A stretch of DNA of 35,500 nt from IMG/VR virus record IMGVR_UViG_3300030430_002680, positions 1-35,500 of that record. One strand, 5' to 3'. Below the pieces are notes generated by a model. That model was not told where the DNA came from, ran no database searches, and was given only the letters and a program-made list of their open reading frames with translations. This DNA comes from a virus. This document shows, in pieces, positions 1 to 10,438 of the stretch (the first letter of the stretch is position 1; each line of letters opens with the position of its first letter). A program made the translations under genes and the position numbers.

Positions 1-3000
1 TTAAAGAACTCTGGTTCGAGTGGGAATACGCCTAGCTCTCTGGTTCATGGAGAACTAGCTCTTAACTATGCTGATGGCAAGATTTTTTATAAAAACTCTA
101 GTAATAGCATAGTTGAGTTTGCTAGTGGCGCTAGTTTTTCTGGAAGTTACAATGATTTAACAGATGTACCGTTTACTTATAATAATATTACAGGCGTAAG
201 TACTAATGCTGATTTAGGAATTATTTTTCATACTGGCGGTACGGCTCTACAAGCAGATGCACATGCTGAATTAACTTTTAATCCTTCTTCTAATCTTTTA
301 AAGGTTGGCGGTGACGTAACTATAACTGGTAGTTATACCGCAGATACTCATTTTAAATCGTCAGATGGTAATGTCACTTTATCTGCTACGGGTGGCGGTG
401 GTGTATATTTAAGACCTGACGGCAGTACAAGCAGTAGTACTCAATTATATATCCAATCAGGAACAGGCAACGCAGAATTTTCAGGCACTATTTCTAGCGG
501 TGCTATTACAGCAGATACTGGCGGTTCTTCACAAAATGCCTTAAATATTGGCGGTTCATCTGCAACAAATTACACCCTACAGCGTTGGCTAACCAGTGCT
601 CATAGTGGTAATGAGGCTTACATAATCGCGTATGGCGCAAGTCATTCATCTGAAGCTGGCAATTTTGCGATTAAAAATCTTGAAGCTAATAGTGATATAT
701 TCTTTGAGCTTGCAAGCTCTGTCATACCATTACGTCTTACAAGTACAGGTGCGACTTTTGCGGAAAGTGTTAATGTTTCTGGCGATTTAAACATTGCTTC
801 TACTCTTGCACACACTGGCGATTTAGATACTTACTTTCAATTTAATGCCGCCAACACAGCCCGTATTGTTGTTGGAGGATCGCAAAAGTTAGTTATAAAT
901 ACAAACGGTGCTCAGATTAGCAATGGCACTCTCACAGTTGCAACTACATCAACAAATGGAATACTAGTTTCTGGTAATACTGGAGGTCTAAATTTTACTG
1001 GCGGTAACAACCGAATCTATTTTGGCGGTCAGAGAGCGCTAGAAGGTGTTACCTCAAGTGGCAATATCCAAATAGGCGAAGGATTCTCTGGAAATTTATT
1101 GTTACAAATGGCTACAGAAGTACAGGGTCAATTATCTGTAACAGATGGCTCTGTAGGAGCACCTTCTATAAGATTTTCAAATGACACTAACACTGGCATA
1201 TATAGAGGGGGCGATGATAATTTTATTATTGCTACTGGTGGCGCTAATAGAGTTACTGTTACCAGTGCAGGTATCTTTTCTTCAGCAAATTTATATTCTG
1301 GCACTACTGGATCATATAGAAATTTCGCAGGAACGTGGGCGGGAACTACAGGTACAGCAAATAACGGATTTTATTTTTTAAACACTGCAAACAGCAATAC
1401 AACAAAAGCTATGGAGCTTTCTCACGATGGCAATGTTGTGTTTGCAGGTCAAGTGCAAGGTTCGTCTTTAGATATTAATGGTGGTGCAGAGATATCAGGT
1501 AATACAACTATTACTGGTAATACTTCTAGTGGTAACGCTTTTCTTGCAAATAGAGGAGATGGTGGAGGACAAGGGCTGCGAGTACATAATACTGGTGAGG
1601 TTGTAGTACCAACAAATTATTTATATGCGGCACGTTCATCTGGTAGTGCATTTTACGCACAAGGGTCTGCTGTATTTAGAGGTGGAATTACTAATGATGG
1701 AGGTAATACTCTATCAATTAGCTCTGGTAGTTCTAATATTAATTTTAATAGTAAAAACTTAACGTCAGTAGGTTCTATTACAAGCAGCGGAAATCTAGTA
1801 TTAGATGCCACAGGGCATAATTATATAGAGCTACACAGTGCTACTGCAAATACACGAAAATGGCGGTTTTATAATGGACAGGGGTGGAATCAAGATGCGC
1901 TTCTAATTTATGACCAAGATGCAGACCAAACTGCTGTAACTATTGAGACGGGTAAACTTGGAATTAATAGAGGTGCAAGCAGTTTATCACATAATTTAGA
2001 TGTCGGTGGTAGTGTTGCTATATCAGGCACACAAATTTTAGACTCATCAAGAAACCTTTCAAATATTGGCACAATCTCTAGCGGTGCTATTACAAGTAGT
2101 GGACAAATATTAACCACAATCGAAAGTTCTACTGCTATTAAATCACGCTTTATAATGGGTAAAGCAGGTGGAAGTACTGCAAATGGAAACCTTTACCTAC
2201 AATATGGTTCATCAGACACAGTTTTTATCGGGGCAGGAAGTGGAGGTGCAGGACTTGATATTGCAGGAACTCTTAAAACAGGTCGAACAGGTATAAACAC
2301 AGCGTCAGTTAGTGATGTGCAACTTAAAATTAAAACAAGCACAAATGATAGCACTGATTTTGCAATAGAAGCCCAAAGTGCTAATGGTAGTGCTTTATTT
2401 AGCCTTGATGGAGCGGGTGAAGTCCGTTTAGCGGGTAATGTAAAAATGTCGGGAACGACTATTATTACCTCTGGCAGAGGGTTAACAAACTTAACGCTTT
2501 CACATGGAGCAGGTGGAACGAGATTTGAAACTAATGACTGGCATCGTTCTACTGATAATGATCAACGCTTTTATTTTGAAGCTAGTGGTCGAACTTTTTA
2601 TAAAGCGTCTTCTCATCAATTTAGAAATGCCTCTAATGCTACACAATTTAATATTAATACTAATGGACATATACATATAGCATCTAATGGAGATTCAGGA
2701 GCAAGCAGTACTGAATACATAAAAGCAGGTGGTGTGGCTATCCTTACCTCAAGCAGAGTCTTACAGAATGTATCTGGTAACATTTCAATGTTCACCAATG
2801 ACAGTAATTACGCAACGCAAACTTATGTAACTAACGCGATTAGCGATCTAGTTGATTCTGCTCCTTCAGCTTTAGACACGCTAAATGAACTTGCTGCCGC
2901 GTTGGGAGATGACGCTAGTTTTTCAACCACTGTTACTAATTCAATAGCAACTAAATTACCTCTTGCGGGGGGAACGCTTACTGGCACGTTAAATAGTAAA

Positions 3001-6000
3001 GCTATTAATATGCAAAACCATCAACTGTATGGTGTCAATAATCTACGGTTTAACGATCCTGGGGTTAACGAAGGTATTAAGTGGGACGGTGGTAATGAAT
3101 GGCAGATTTATGAGTCACCCGACAATCAAACAAATGCCTCAGGTAATTTACAGTTTACTACTGGTTCTGGTGGCGGGACACTTAAAGCTACTTTAGATAC
3201 GTCTGGTAACTTTATTGCGAGACACTCAAGCGGAACTACACGAATAGGCCAAGACGGTAATTATGGTAATTACGGATCGCTTGGTTTTGGTGGACATACC
3301 AACGGATCAAATAGAATTTTTGGTCATTATAGTACAGGAGATGGTTTATATTTAGCGTCCGCTACTGGTCGTGGGGTTTTTATAAGAACAAATGGTGGTA
3401 ACGCTAATAACTTTGAGTTTACAAGTGGCGGTGACTTAAAAGTAGCAGGATCAACATTTGTTACTTCAGGTAGGGAAATACAAAATGCTTCTGTAGCGGC
3501 ATCTTCTTCAATAGCTCCTAGAAGACGTGGTACTGCTTCTGTTAATAACTCTGGTTATGTTCATGCATTCAGAGTTGATGGCGATAATTTAGCGAGTTCA
3601 ATTAGATTTACGGTTCATGGAACAACGGGAAGCGTTGTCATTAACTCAGAAATTTTTGTTTCTTGTAATCATTTTAAAGATATTTTTATAGAAAGTAATA
3701 GCGGATTTTATACGGTGCTTACGGTAAAAGTTGTAAGTAATGGTAATGAAGATTTTTCTGTTTATTTAAAAACAAATTCTGCAAACACTGCTACTGTTCA
3801 AATAGAAGTATTTCCTCTTAATAATGAAGTAATTACATTTACTTCTACTGACCAAGGTTTCACAACTAAAACATTAGAACATACTTGTGAGTACGGTAAA
3901 AGACTTAGTGCAGAAGATAATGTATCTGGTCGTGGATTTGACATTGAAACAGACGGACAAATAGATGCACTTAAATATCAAATCAGCGGTACGACAGTAA
4001 TAGGCGCAGATAGGTCGTTAACAAGCATTAATAGCATTACTTCTGGTGGAAACATTAACACTACAAGCGGTGGCTTTCAGATAAATGGCGCTACTGTAAT
4101 TAATAGCAGTAGACATATCAATTTATTTACAAGCGGTAGCACTGGTACGGAACAAATTAACTTAGCTAGAGGAGGTAGAATTACTTTCTATGGCGATACA
4201 AATGCCAAACATTCAATAGGATCTCGTGATCTAAATGGAGCTATTTCTGATGATATAAGAATAAATACGTATGGCGGTTTGTCTATAAATTTAGACTCTA
4301 ACGACAATAATGCAGGTAACGCTAATTTTACAATAGGCAGACATGGCGGTGGAAGTAGCACTATATCTGAACTAATGACCGTATCTGGTGAAACGGGTGC
4401 TATAAATACAAATTCAACAATTACAGCAGGGTCTACAATACATCGCGGCAATCTGACTATTGATAGTCAAGAGATAGATGTAGGTTCTGGTGATCTTGCT
4501 TTAGACGTTGCAGGAAACATTACTCTTGATGCAGGTGGTGGAAATATAGACCTCAAGGAAGGTGGCACTACGTTTGGTAGGCTACAAGAAATGATTGGTG
4601 GCCTTGGTATATCTGCCGGATCAACACCTACGTTTGCACAGCTTATTTCTTCTACTAAAACACTTTTCTTTGGACACATTGAGCTAGGTGATAACAAGCA
4701 CGTTCAATGGGGAGATTCAGGTGGTGATCTTCAGATATATCACGATGGGTCAGATAGTTACATAAAAGAATATGGCACTGGTGCTCTTAAAATTCTTACA
4801 AATGGATTACGTGTAAGAAACGCGGCAGATGATGAGGACATGATTACTGCTAATCAAAACGGAGCAGTAAATTTATATCACGATAATACAAATGTTTTAC
4901 AGACCATGACTGGTGGTGTAAACATTACAGGTGAATTGCAGTCTGATTCATTAGATGTAGACGGTGCTGTAGATATAGATGGAAATACAGTTATCACTGG
5001 TAGTTCCGGTACTGGCTTTGCGCTTGAAGTTGAACGTGGTGATAACTCTGCGGATGTACTTTTAGCTTATAACAATGGTGTTGTACAAACACCAAATAAT
5101 TATTTGTTTGCTTCACGTTCAGGTGGTGTATCGTTTTACTCACAAAGCGCGGCTGTTTTTAGAGGAGGAATTCTTAATGATCAGTCTGGTCAGGCTTTAA
5201 CAGTAAGTGATGATTTAAACATTACAGGCTCTACTTCAATTAATGGTACACAAATCATTTCATCTTCAAGAGCTTTATCAAACGTCACTGGTAACATCTC
5301 CATGTTTACTAACGATGCGGGTTATTTAACTTCAGCTACGTTAGGAAGTAATTTGAATGCCGACACTGTAGATTCACTACATGCATCTTCATTTTTAAGA
5401 TCAGACGCAAATGACACTATGAATAATACCCTTACTTTTGGTTCGGGTTCTGGATTTGATTTAGCAACATTTGATATATATGGAAGTATGCGAGTTATCA
5501 GAAATAATAAATCTGGTAGCGATGGAATGTACATTGGATATCTTAATTCTAATAGTGGTGTTACAAGGATTTTTGGTGGCGGTCAAGGATCTGGTGGTAT
5601 TTACATTCAAGGAAGCGGTGCTAATGATATTAAATATAATAACTCATCTACGTTTTGGCACGCAGGGAACGATGGAAGTGGATCAGGACTCGATGCTGAC
5701 ACTTTAGATGGATATCAGTCTGGTTATTTTGCTACTCAAGGTAACTTAGGAAATTATCTAGCCTTAAGTGGCGGTACGATGACTGGCACTATTACAAGCC
5801 GTGATCTTTTATTGCAGTCTGGTTATCACTTAATGAGATCAAACCATCACACAGGTCATCTTGAAGGTTCATACAATAACGTAGGTGGAAACGCTGTTAA
5901 GTCAAACCCAATTTATACGATAGGCTCAAATTACAATCCTTTAGAAGCATCACTACAAAATATGTACGGTATTGGATTCGCTAAGAATAGTGCCTCATAT

Positions 6001-7716
6001 ATGACAGGAGACCTTGATGCAGGAAATAATAATGGTTGGGGTTTATATGTTGCGGCAGACGGTGATGCAAGAGTATTCCTAAACGGTTCTCATGGTATTA
6101 TCAGTTCTACAGGACAACACTATGCAGATGGTCAACTCGTTTGGAACGCAGGAAATGATGGTAGTGGATCAGGATTAGACGCTGACACTGTGGACGGTAT
6201 TCATGGGTCTTCACTTTTAAGATCAGACACCGCTGATACAGCGTCAGGAGCATTAACGCTTACAAATAACAATAATCATTTCAAAGGGCATTTATATTTT
6301 GATGAATATAGCTCCGGTAGACATTACATTCATTTCACTACAGCAGGTTCTACTAACCAAATTGATTGGCGAATACAAACTAATAATGCTAATTCGGTAG
6401 TCCATCAATGGTCAAACACCAATGCTTATTTTGCTACTCAGGTTCAAACAGCAACGCAGGGTATTCTTTGGGGTGCATCAAACGATGGCAGTGGGAGTGG
6501 ACTTGATGCTGATACCGTTGATGGTATTCAAGGTGCTAGTTTCTTACGATCAGATGCAAATGATTCTGTTACAGGCGACAAAACAACAACTCTTCAAAGA
6601 TTACAATTTAACGGTGTAGGCGGTAACTCTGGCGCCACAAATAATAGTTATGCAATTTATCAAGAAGCAGGTTCTTGGTCACACCCATACCCTGATTTAA
6701 TAATTGGCTACCATACAGGTATTAAAATGGGAGGCCACACTAGTTATGGTGGTGTTCGTTTTTATAATAATAATCCTACTAGTGGTTCAATTATAGCTTC
6801 TATCGGAGATGGCGATCAAAACTTTAGAGGCTATCATAACGGTTTTTTAAGACATGGCGGAAATACTGATCACAAAATAATGACTGTCGGAAACGATGGT
6901 TCAGGATCAGGATTTGACGCTGATACCGTTGACGGAGTTCACGCATCATCTCTTTATGGAGTAACTTCCGTTGCAACTGGCGGTGGACTTACAGGCGGCA
7001 CGATTACATCTACAGGTACAATTAGTCACGCTGATACTTCTAGTGTTTCTAATGTAAACAATAGCGGTAATACTTTTATACAAGACATTACATTTGATAC
7101 TTATGGTCACGTAACAAGCGTAACGTCTGCTACTGCAACGTCAAGTGGTGGCGGTGGAGCTAGTAGTTCTCAAACGGTTACTGCAAGGGTAAAAGCAAAT
7201 AGACTTGATTATATAGCAGCGACTAGCCCCGCAACTATATTTACAGCTACATCAGGGAAAGTAATAGTTTTAGAAGAAGCTATTTGTTTCATTGATGCTG
7301 ATGCTGTATCAGCAAGTGGGTATCCCGTGTTTGGTTATCCAATAAGAGTAAGAGTTAAATCACAATGGAACAATAGCAGCGATGCTTATATACATAGAGA
7401 TGGTGGAATGACGTTTACAAAAGAGGCATTAAATTCTTTGTTCCGATCTAACTCGCAATCTGCAAATTATTCTGCAAACATGAAAAGATTCTTAGTAGCA
7501 CAACCTCGTGATCCAACCGCTAATAACCCAGATCAGCAACAACAAATTGCAGAGGTTAATAGTAGTGATGGAACTTTTAATAGTAAAATAGAACTTACAA
7601 TGGATTCATATGTGAACACTTCTACTTCTGAAGATTATTACTTTTATTTCCAAGTGAAATTTAGAGAAGTAACTCTTAGTGATATCACTGGTGCATCTGG
7701 TATGGTAACAATTTAA
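1..7716 (+). CDS. Giant repetitive tail fibre protein (5' end missing)
   Basis: Frame 1 is open from the first base to the TAA at 7714-7716, so the gene enters from the left and at least 2571 residues lie in the window; the ATG at 1099 is only internal. The protein is Gly/Ser/Thr/Asn-rich and has hallmarks of marine phage fibres: GELALNYADGKIFYK and SGSYNDLTDVP near the left edge, a FSNDTNTGIYRGG module (about 1176), and a DLQIYHDGSDSYIKEYGTG module (about 4730). A short SSRxLxN-type strand recurs at about 2040, 2470, 2750, 3465, 4005, 4105 and 5260. A DADTVDG-type motif recurs at about 5355, 5690, 6175, 6505 and 6915. A block of roughly 80 residues at about 1496-1725 recurs diverged at about 4975-5210. 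The role is host receptor binding at the virion tail. I see no S74-type self-cleaving chaperone at the C-terminus. Confidence 0.9.
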   Translation, partial: LKNSGSSGNTPSSLVHGELALNYADGKIFYKNSSNSIVEFASGASFSGSYNDLTDVPFTYNNITGVSTNADLGIIFHTGGTALQADAHAELTFNPSSNLLKVGGDVTITGSYTADTHFKSSDGNVTLSATGGGGVYLRPDGSTSSSTQLYIQSGTGNAEFSGTISSGAITADTGGSSQNALNIGGSSATNYTLQRWLTSAHSGNEAYIIAYGASHSSEAGNFAIKNLEANSDIFFELASSVIPLRLTSTGATFAESVNVSGDLNIASTLAHTGDLDTYFQFNAANTARIVVGGSQKLVINTNGAQISNGTLTVATTSTNGILVSGNTGGLNFTGGNNRIYFGGQRALEGVTSSGNIQIGEGFSGNLLLQMATEVQGQLSVTDGSVGAPSIRFSNDTNTGIYRGGDDNFIIATGGANRVTVTSAGIFSSANLYSGTTGSYRNFAGTWAGTTGTANNGFYFLNTANSNTTKAMELSHDGNVVFAGQVQGSSLDINGGAEISGNTTITGNTSSGNAFLANRGDGGGQGLRVHNTGEVVVPTNYLYAARSSGSAFYAQGSAVFRGGITNDGGNTLSISSGSSNINFNSKNLTSVGSITSSGNLVLDATGHNYIELHSATANTRKWRFYNGQGWNQDALLIYDQDADQTAVTIETGKLGINRGASSLSHNLDVGGSVAISGTQILDSSRNLSNIGTISSGAITSSGQILTTIESSTAIKSRFIMGKAGGSTANGNLYLQYGSSDTVFIGAGSGGAGLDIAGTLKTGRTGINTASVSDVQLKIKTSTNDSTDFAIEAQSANGSALFSLDGAGEVRLAGNVKMSGTTIITSGRGLTNLTLSHGAGGTRFETNDWHRSTDNDQRFYFEASGRTFYKASSHQFRNASNATQFNINTNGHIHIASNGDSGASSTEYIKAGGVAILTSSRVLQNVSGNISMFTNDSNYATQTYVTNAISDLVDSAPSALDTLNELAAALGDDASFSTTVTNSIATKLPLAGGTLTGTLNSKAINMQNHQLYGVNNLRFNDPGVNEGIKWDGGNEWQIYESPDNQTNASGNLQFTTGSGGGTLKATLDTSGNFIARHSSGTTRIGQDGNYGNYGSLGFGGHTNGSNRIFGHYSTGDGLYLASATGRGVFIRTNGGNANNFEFTSGGDLKVAGSTFVTSGREIQNASVAASSSIAPRRRGTASVNNSGYVHAFRVDGDNLASSIRFTVHGTTGSVVINSEIFVSCNHFKDIFIESNSGFYTVLTVKVVSNGNEDFSVYLKTNSANTATVQIEVFPLNNEVITFTSTDQGFTTKTLEHTCEYGKRLSAEDNVSGRGFDIETDGQIDALKYQISGTTVIGADRSLTSINSITSGGNINTTSGGFQINGATVINSSRHINLFTSGSTGTEQINLARGGRITFYGDTNAKHSIGSRDLNGAISDDIRINTYGGLSINLDSNDNNAGNANFTIGRHGGGSSTISELMTVSGETGAINTNSTITAGSTIHRGNLTIDSQEIDVGSGDLALDVAGNITLDAGGGNIDLKEGGTTFGRLQEMIGGLGISAGSTPTFAQLISSTKTLFFGHIELGDNKHVQWGDSGGDLQIYHDGSDSYIKEYGTGALKILTNGLRVRNAADDEDMITANQNGAVNLYHDNTNVLQTMTGGVNITGELQSDSLDVDGAVDIDGNTVITGSSGTGFALEVERGDNSADVLLAYNNGVVQTPNNYLFASRSGGVSFYSQSAAVFRGGILNDQSGQALTVSDDLNITGSTSINGTQIISSSRALSNVTGNISMFTNDAGYLTSATLGSNLNADTVDSLHASSFLRSDANDTMNNTLTFGSGSGFDLATFDIYGSMRVIRNNKSGSDGMYIGYLNSNSGVTRIFGGGQGSGGIYIQGSGANDIKYNNSSTFWHAGNDGSGSGLDADTLDGYQSGYFATQGNLGNYLALSGGTMTGTITSRDLLLQSGYHLMRSNHHTGHLEGSYNNVGGNAVKSNPIYTIGSNYNPLEASLQNMYGIGFAKNSASYMTGDLDAGNNNGWGLYVAADGDARVFLNGSHGIISSTGQHYADGQLVWNAGNDGSGSGLDADTVDGIHGSSLLRSDTADTASGALTLTNNNNHFKGHLYFDEYSSGRHYIHFTTAGSTNQIDWRIQTNNANSVVHQWSNTNAYFATQVQTATQGILWGASNDGSGSGLDADTVDGIQGASFLRSDANDSVTGDKTTTLQRLQFNGVGGNSGATNNSYAIYQEAGSWSHPYPDLIIGYHTGIKMGGHTSYGGVRFYNNNPTSGSIIASIGDGDQNFRGYHNGFLRHGGNTDHKIMTVGNDGSGSGFDADTVDGVHASSLYGVTSVATGGGLTGGTITSTGTISHADTSSVSNVNNSGNTFIQDITFDTYGHVTSVTSATATSSGGGGASSSQTVTARVKANRLDYIAATSPATIFTATSGKVIVLEEAICFIDADAVSASGYPVFGYPIRVRVKSQWNNSSDAYIHRDGGMTFTKEALNSLFRSNSQSANYSANMKRFLVAQPRDPTANNPDQQQQIAEVNSSDGTFNSKIELTMDSYVNTSTSEDYYFYFQVKFREVTLSDITGASGMVTI

Positions 7717-7740
7717 TTTTAATAAAGTGGAGATAGACTT

Positions 7741-8031
7741 ATGTGGTCAATAGAAAACATTGTGCGAAATTCTAAAGGTGCACAAAAAGATGGTGTAATA
7801 GAAGTACTTGGACACTATACACTTACAGATGGTGATCATTCTGCATCTTATCCAATGATGGCTGTTTTTCAACCAGATAAAAGCAAAGAGGGATATGTTG
7901 CTTGGTCTGATTTAACTCTTGAAATAGTTCAAGGTTGGATGGATGATTATTGTGATATGGATAGTGTAAAAGCAAATTTAAGTGCTCAGATAGATGAGCA
8001 AAAAGGTAAAACACAAGGGTTGCCTTGGTAA
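7741..8031 (+). CDS. Small conserved-type phage protein, unknown function (96 aa)
   Basis: A 96-residue soluble protein starting MWSIENIVRN, with a GGAG ribosome binding site 8 bases before the ATG. It has no signal peptide, membrane segment or catalytic motif. It sits between the tail fibre and the holin and is followed 23 bases later by a similarly sized protein whose middle also runs as a strand-rich, acidic domain (GHYTLTDGDHSASYPMM). Similar small proteins lie beside fibre genes in other podovirus-like phages, and the fold resembles what has been grouped as DUF7936, but that match is from memory and unsure. It could be a fibre accessory or a host-takeover protein. Confidence 0.7.
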   Translation: MWSIENIVRNSKGAQKDGVIEVLGHYTLTDGDHSASYPMMAVFQPDKSKEGYVAWSDLTLEIVQGWMDDYCDMDSVKANLSAQIDEQKGKTQGLPW

Positions 8032-8054
8032 TAAACTAACAAGGAGCAAATATT

Positions 8055-8339
8055 ATGGCTACAACTTGGAAACTGCTTGAAACTTGGGATGGTACTAGAG
8101 AACAGTCTATGCCAGACCCAGAGAATGAAGGCGAAACTAAAACTGAAACTCTGACAGGAATTATGGACATCAAAGTGCTTTTTACTTGCAAGGATAAAAC
8201 TCCTAATGTTAAGCATGAAAGAATGGTTAATGTAGTTCTCGATGCTGATGGCAAATATGATGAAACTGCTATGCAAGAACGTCTTGAACAAGTTGCTCTG
8301 GGAGTATCAAATAAAGTTGCGTGTGGCGCAATAAGCTGA
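8055..8339 (+). CDS. Small phage protein, unknown function (94 aa)
   Basis: A 94-residue acidic protein starting MATTWKLLETWDGT, with AAGGAG 8 bases before the ATG. It has no membrane segment or signal peptide. The segment after residue 35 (IMDIKVLFTCKDKTPNVKHERMV) looks like beta strands, and the C-terminal third looks helical (ETAMQERLEQVALGVSNKV). It may be a distant paralogue of the preceding 96-residue protein: both start with W near the N-terminus and have the same strand-then-helix order and length, but identity by eye is too low to be sure. It is co-directional and evenly spaced with the holin gene 16 bases downstream. Confidence 0.7.
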   Translation: MATTWKLLETWDGTREQSMPDPENEGETKTETLTGIMDIKVLFTCKDKTPNVKHERMVNVVLDADGKYDETAMQERLEQVALGVSNKVACGAIS

Positions 8340-8355
8340 TTAATGGAGAAAATTT

Positions 8356-8733
8356 ATGTCAGTTCTTCAAAGTTTTATAGCTCCAGCAACTCAATTACTA
8401 GATAAGTTTATTGAGGATAAAGACGAAAAAAATCGTATCGCTTTCCAGCTGAATACGATGGCAGAGCGTCATGCTCAGGAGCTTGCGAAAGGACAAATAG
8501 AAATCAATAAACTTGATGCCAAAGGTAATTGGTTTCAATCTAGCTGGAGGCCGTTAGCAGGTTATGTTTGCGTCATGGGTCTTGCTGTTAATTTTTTGGT
8601 ATCACCGATATGCGCTGGTTTTGGCGTTATCATCCCCCAAGCTGATGCCTCTGTGATGATGCCGCTTTTGCTCGGTATGCTTGGTCTTGGAGGCGCTAGA
8701 AGTTTTGAACGTGTTAAAGGCGTAGGTAAATAA
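8356..8733 (+). CDS. Holin, GTA 3TM family
   Basis: A 125-residue protein with a charged helical N-terminal half (residues 15-58), then the SSWRPLAGYVC motif (62-72) typical of the three-transmembrane holin family first described in gene transfer agents (PF11351). Hydrophobic segments run at about 67-83, 85-95 and 99-113. A GGAG site lies 7 bases before the ATG. The expected role is to permeabilise the inner membrane at the end of infection so that lysis can proceed. Its place just downstream of the tail fibre gene is common in phages. No endolysin is recognisable next to it or elsewhere in the window, so its lytic partner is either outside or of an unfamiliar type. Confidence 0.82.
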   Translation: MSVLQSFIAPATQLLDKFIEDKDEKNRIAFQLNTMAERHAQELAKGQIEINKLDAKGNWFQSSWRPLAGYVCVMGLAVNFLVSPICAGFGVIIPQADASVMMPLLLGMLGLGGARSFERVKGVGK

Positions 8734-8743
8734 AGGGTCTAAA

Positions 8744-10438
8744 ATGACAGGATTTAGTTTGCAAACTTTTGGCGGAAAAGCACCTAAGATTTATTCTAGG
8801 TTGTTACCGAATGATATGGCTACGGTAGCAACAAATGTGAGATTAGATACAGGTAGGCTTGAGCCGTGGAAAGGAAATGCAAGCTCGTCTATACAGGCTA
8901 CGAGTAATACTCAATTTTCTGATAATGTAAAAACAATTTTTAAACACAGCAGTAACATATGGATTGCAGTCAATCAAGTTGTTGACATACTTGAAAGTCC
9001 TATAGCTCAAGATCCACATAAAAGAATTTATTATTCTGGATATACAATATCCAGTTTCTCTAATCCACTAATGCAAGCATTAGCGCCAACGACAAATGAT
9101 GTTGCTAATGATACTTTTTATAAGTTAGGTATACCTATTGCGCCAAACTTGGCAACAACACCAACTTTAACACCTACTGTTTCATCAAATGCTTCTACAG
9201 AAACACCTTCAGCAAGGAGTTATATTTATACACTTGTTAGTGTTTATGGAGAAGAAGGGCAACCAAGTACAGCACAAACAAGCCAAATATTGAGTGTATT
9301 TTCTGATCAAACAGTGACTATCACGTTCCCTGTAGCGCCATCTGGCATGCACAATTTAGCAAAAAGAAGATTATATAGAACTGATGCGGATGGAACTTTT
9401 AGGCAAGTTGCAGACATTGATATTCCTTCTGATGAATCATCAAGTAACTTAACAACTTTTGTTGATGATAAAACTGACGCTGAATTAGGTGAGCCAAATG
9501 AAACATCTGATTTTGAGCCGCCACCTGATAGCGATGGAACTGCACACCCACAGGGTCATTTGCAAGGTTTAAAATCTATGAACAATGGCGTGTTTGCTGG
9601 ATTTGCTGGCAAAACAGTTTTATTTTCAGTTCCTTTTCAACCTCATGCGTTCCCAGAAAAGTTTCAACTTACAGTTCAGTCTCCTGTCATTGGTTTGGCT
9701 CCACTATCAAATGGTTTAATGGTATTGACTAAAGGTAAGCCTGTTTTAGTTCAAGGTACAGATCCATCATCAATGGCTATGGTAGAAATAGATTCTGCTC
9801 AAAGTTGTGTATCACGAAGAAGTATTGTTGATATGGGCGATTTCAGTGTCTATGCAAGTCCCGATGGATTAGTTTTGGCAAGTGAGTCAGGCGTTCAATT
9901 AATTACTGAACAAACATTTACAAGAGATCAATGGCAAGCACTCAACCCATCTTCTATTCATGCATATTATTGGGAAGGTCATTATGTTGGATTTTATGAA
10001 ATATCTTCCAGTGAAAAGGGTGGCTTTGTCTTTGACCCAAGGGGAGGTAAAAATTCTTTCGTTGATTTAAATTTTTATGCTGAAGCAGGATTTGCAGATT
10101 TAGAAAATGACGAGTTATATTTAATAGTAAATAATAGTTTTGTTGAGTTTGCATCAGGTTCAAATTTATCTTACACATGGAAATCAAAAGAGTTTTATAA
10201 CGCAAGACCAATCAATCCGGCTGTAGCGCAAGTAGAATGTGACAGTTATTCTCCTTCTGTGACTTTTAAATTATTTGCTGATAATTCCTTAAAACATACA
10301 CAAACCGTTACAAGTGCTGATCCATTTAAACTACCCTCAGGATATAAAGAGAACGCTTTTCATGTAGAAGTTACAGGCAGTGTTCCAATCAATCAAATAA
10401 AGGTATTTGAAAGTTCTGAGGAAATAGGTAATGGCTAG
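8744..10438 (+). CDS. Large virion-associated protein, tail region (564 aa)
   Basis: A 564-residue protein beginning MTGFSLQTFGGKAPKIYSRLLPNDMA; the GGxAPKxxxxLLP...A...N opening followed by a WKG motif (residues 39-41) is familiar from proteins encoded in the tail region of many podoviruses. The rest is strand-rich with fibronectin-like stretches (about 145-230), a proline-rich linker (about 240-260) and a possible beta-propeller segment (about 270-480) with repeated short strands and aromatic residues. It has no signal peptide or membrane segment. The ribosome binding site is weak (GGG, 6-base spacer). The last 8 bases overlap the next gene, suggesting coupled translation. A structural or tail-assembly role is inferred from neighbours; the exact function is unknown. 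Confidence 0.75.
   Translation: MTGFSLQTFGGKAPKIYSRLLPNDMATVATNVRLDTGRLEPWKGNASSSIQATSNTQFSDNVKTIFKHSSNIWIAVNQVVDILESPIAQDPHKRIYYSGYTISSFSNPLMQALAPTTNDVANDTFYKLGIPIAPNLATTPTLTPTVSSNASTETPSARSYIYTLVSVYGEEGQPSTAQTSQILSVFSDQTVTITFPVAPSGMHNLAKRRLYRTDADGTFRQVADIDIPSDESSSNLTTFVDDKTDAELGEPNETSDFEPPPDSDGTAHPQGHLQGLKSMNNGVFAGFAGKTVLFSVPFQPHAFPEKFQLTVQSPVIGLAPLSNGLMVLTKGKPVLVQGTDPSSMAMVEIDSAQSCVSRRSIVDMGDFSVYASPDGLVLASESGVQLITEQTFTRDQWQALNPSSIHAYYWEGHYVGFYEISSSEKGGFVFDPRGGKNSFVDLNFYAEAGFADLENDELYLIVNNSFVEFASGSNLSYTWKSKEFYNARPINPAVAQVECDSYSPSVTFKLFADNSLKHTQTVTSADPFKLPSGYKENAFHVEVTGSVPINQIKVFESSEEIGNG

Noticed and set aside
1-60. tRNA-like GGTTCGAGTGGG string at the left edge
   Set aside because: Lies in frame within the tail fibre coding sequence and has no cloverleaf around it.
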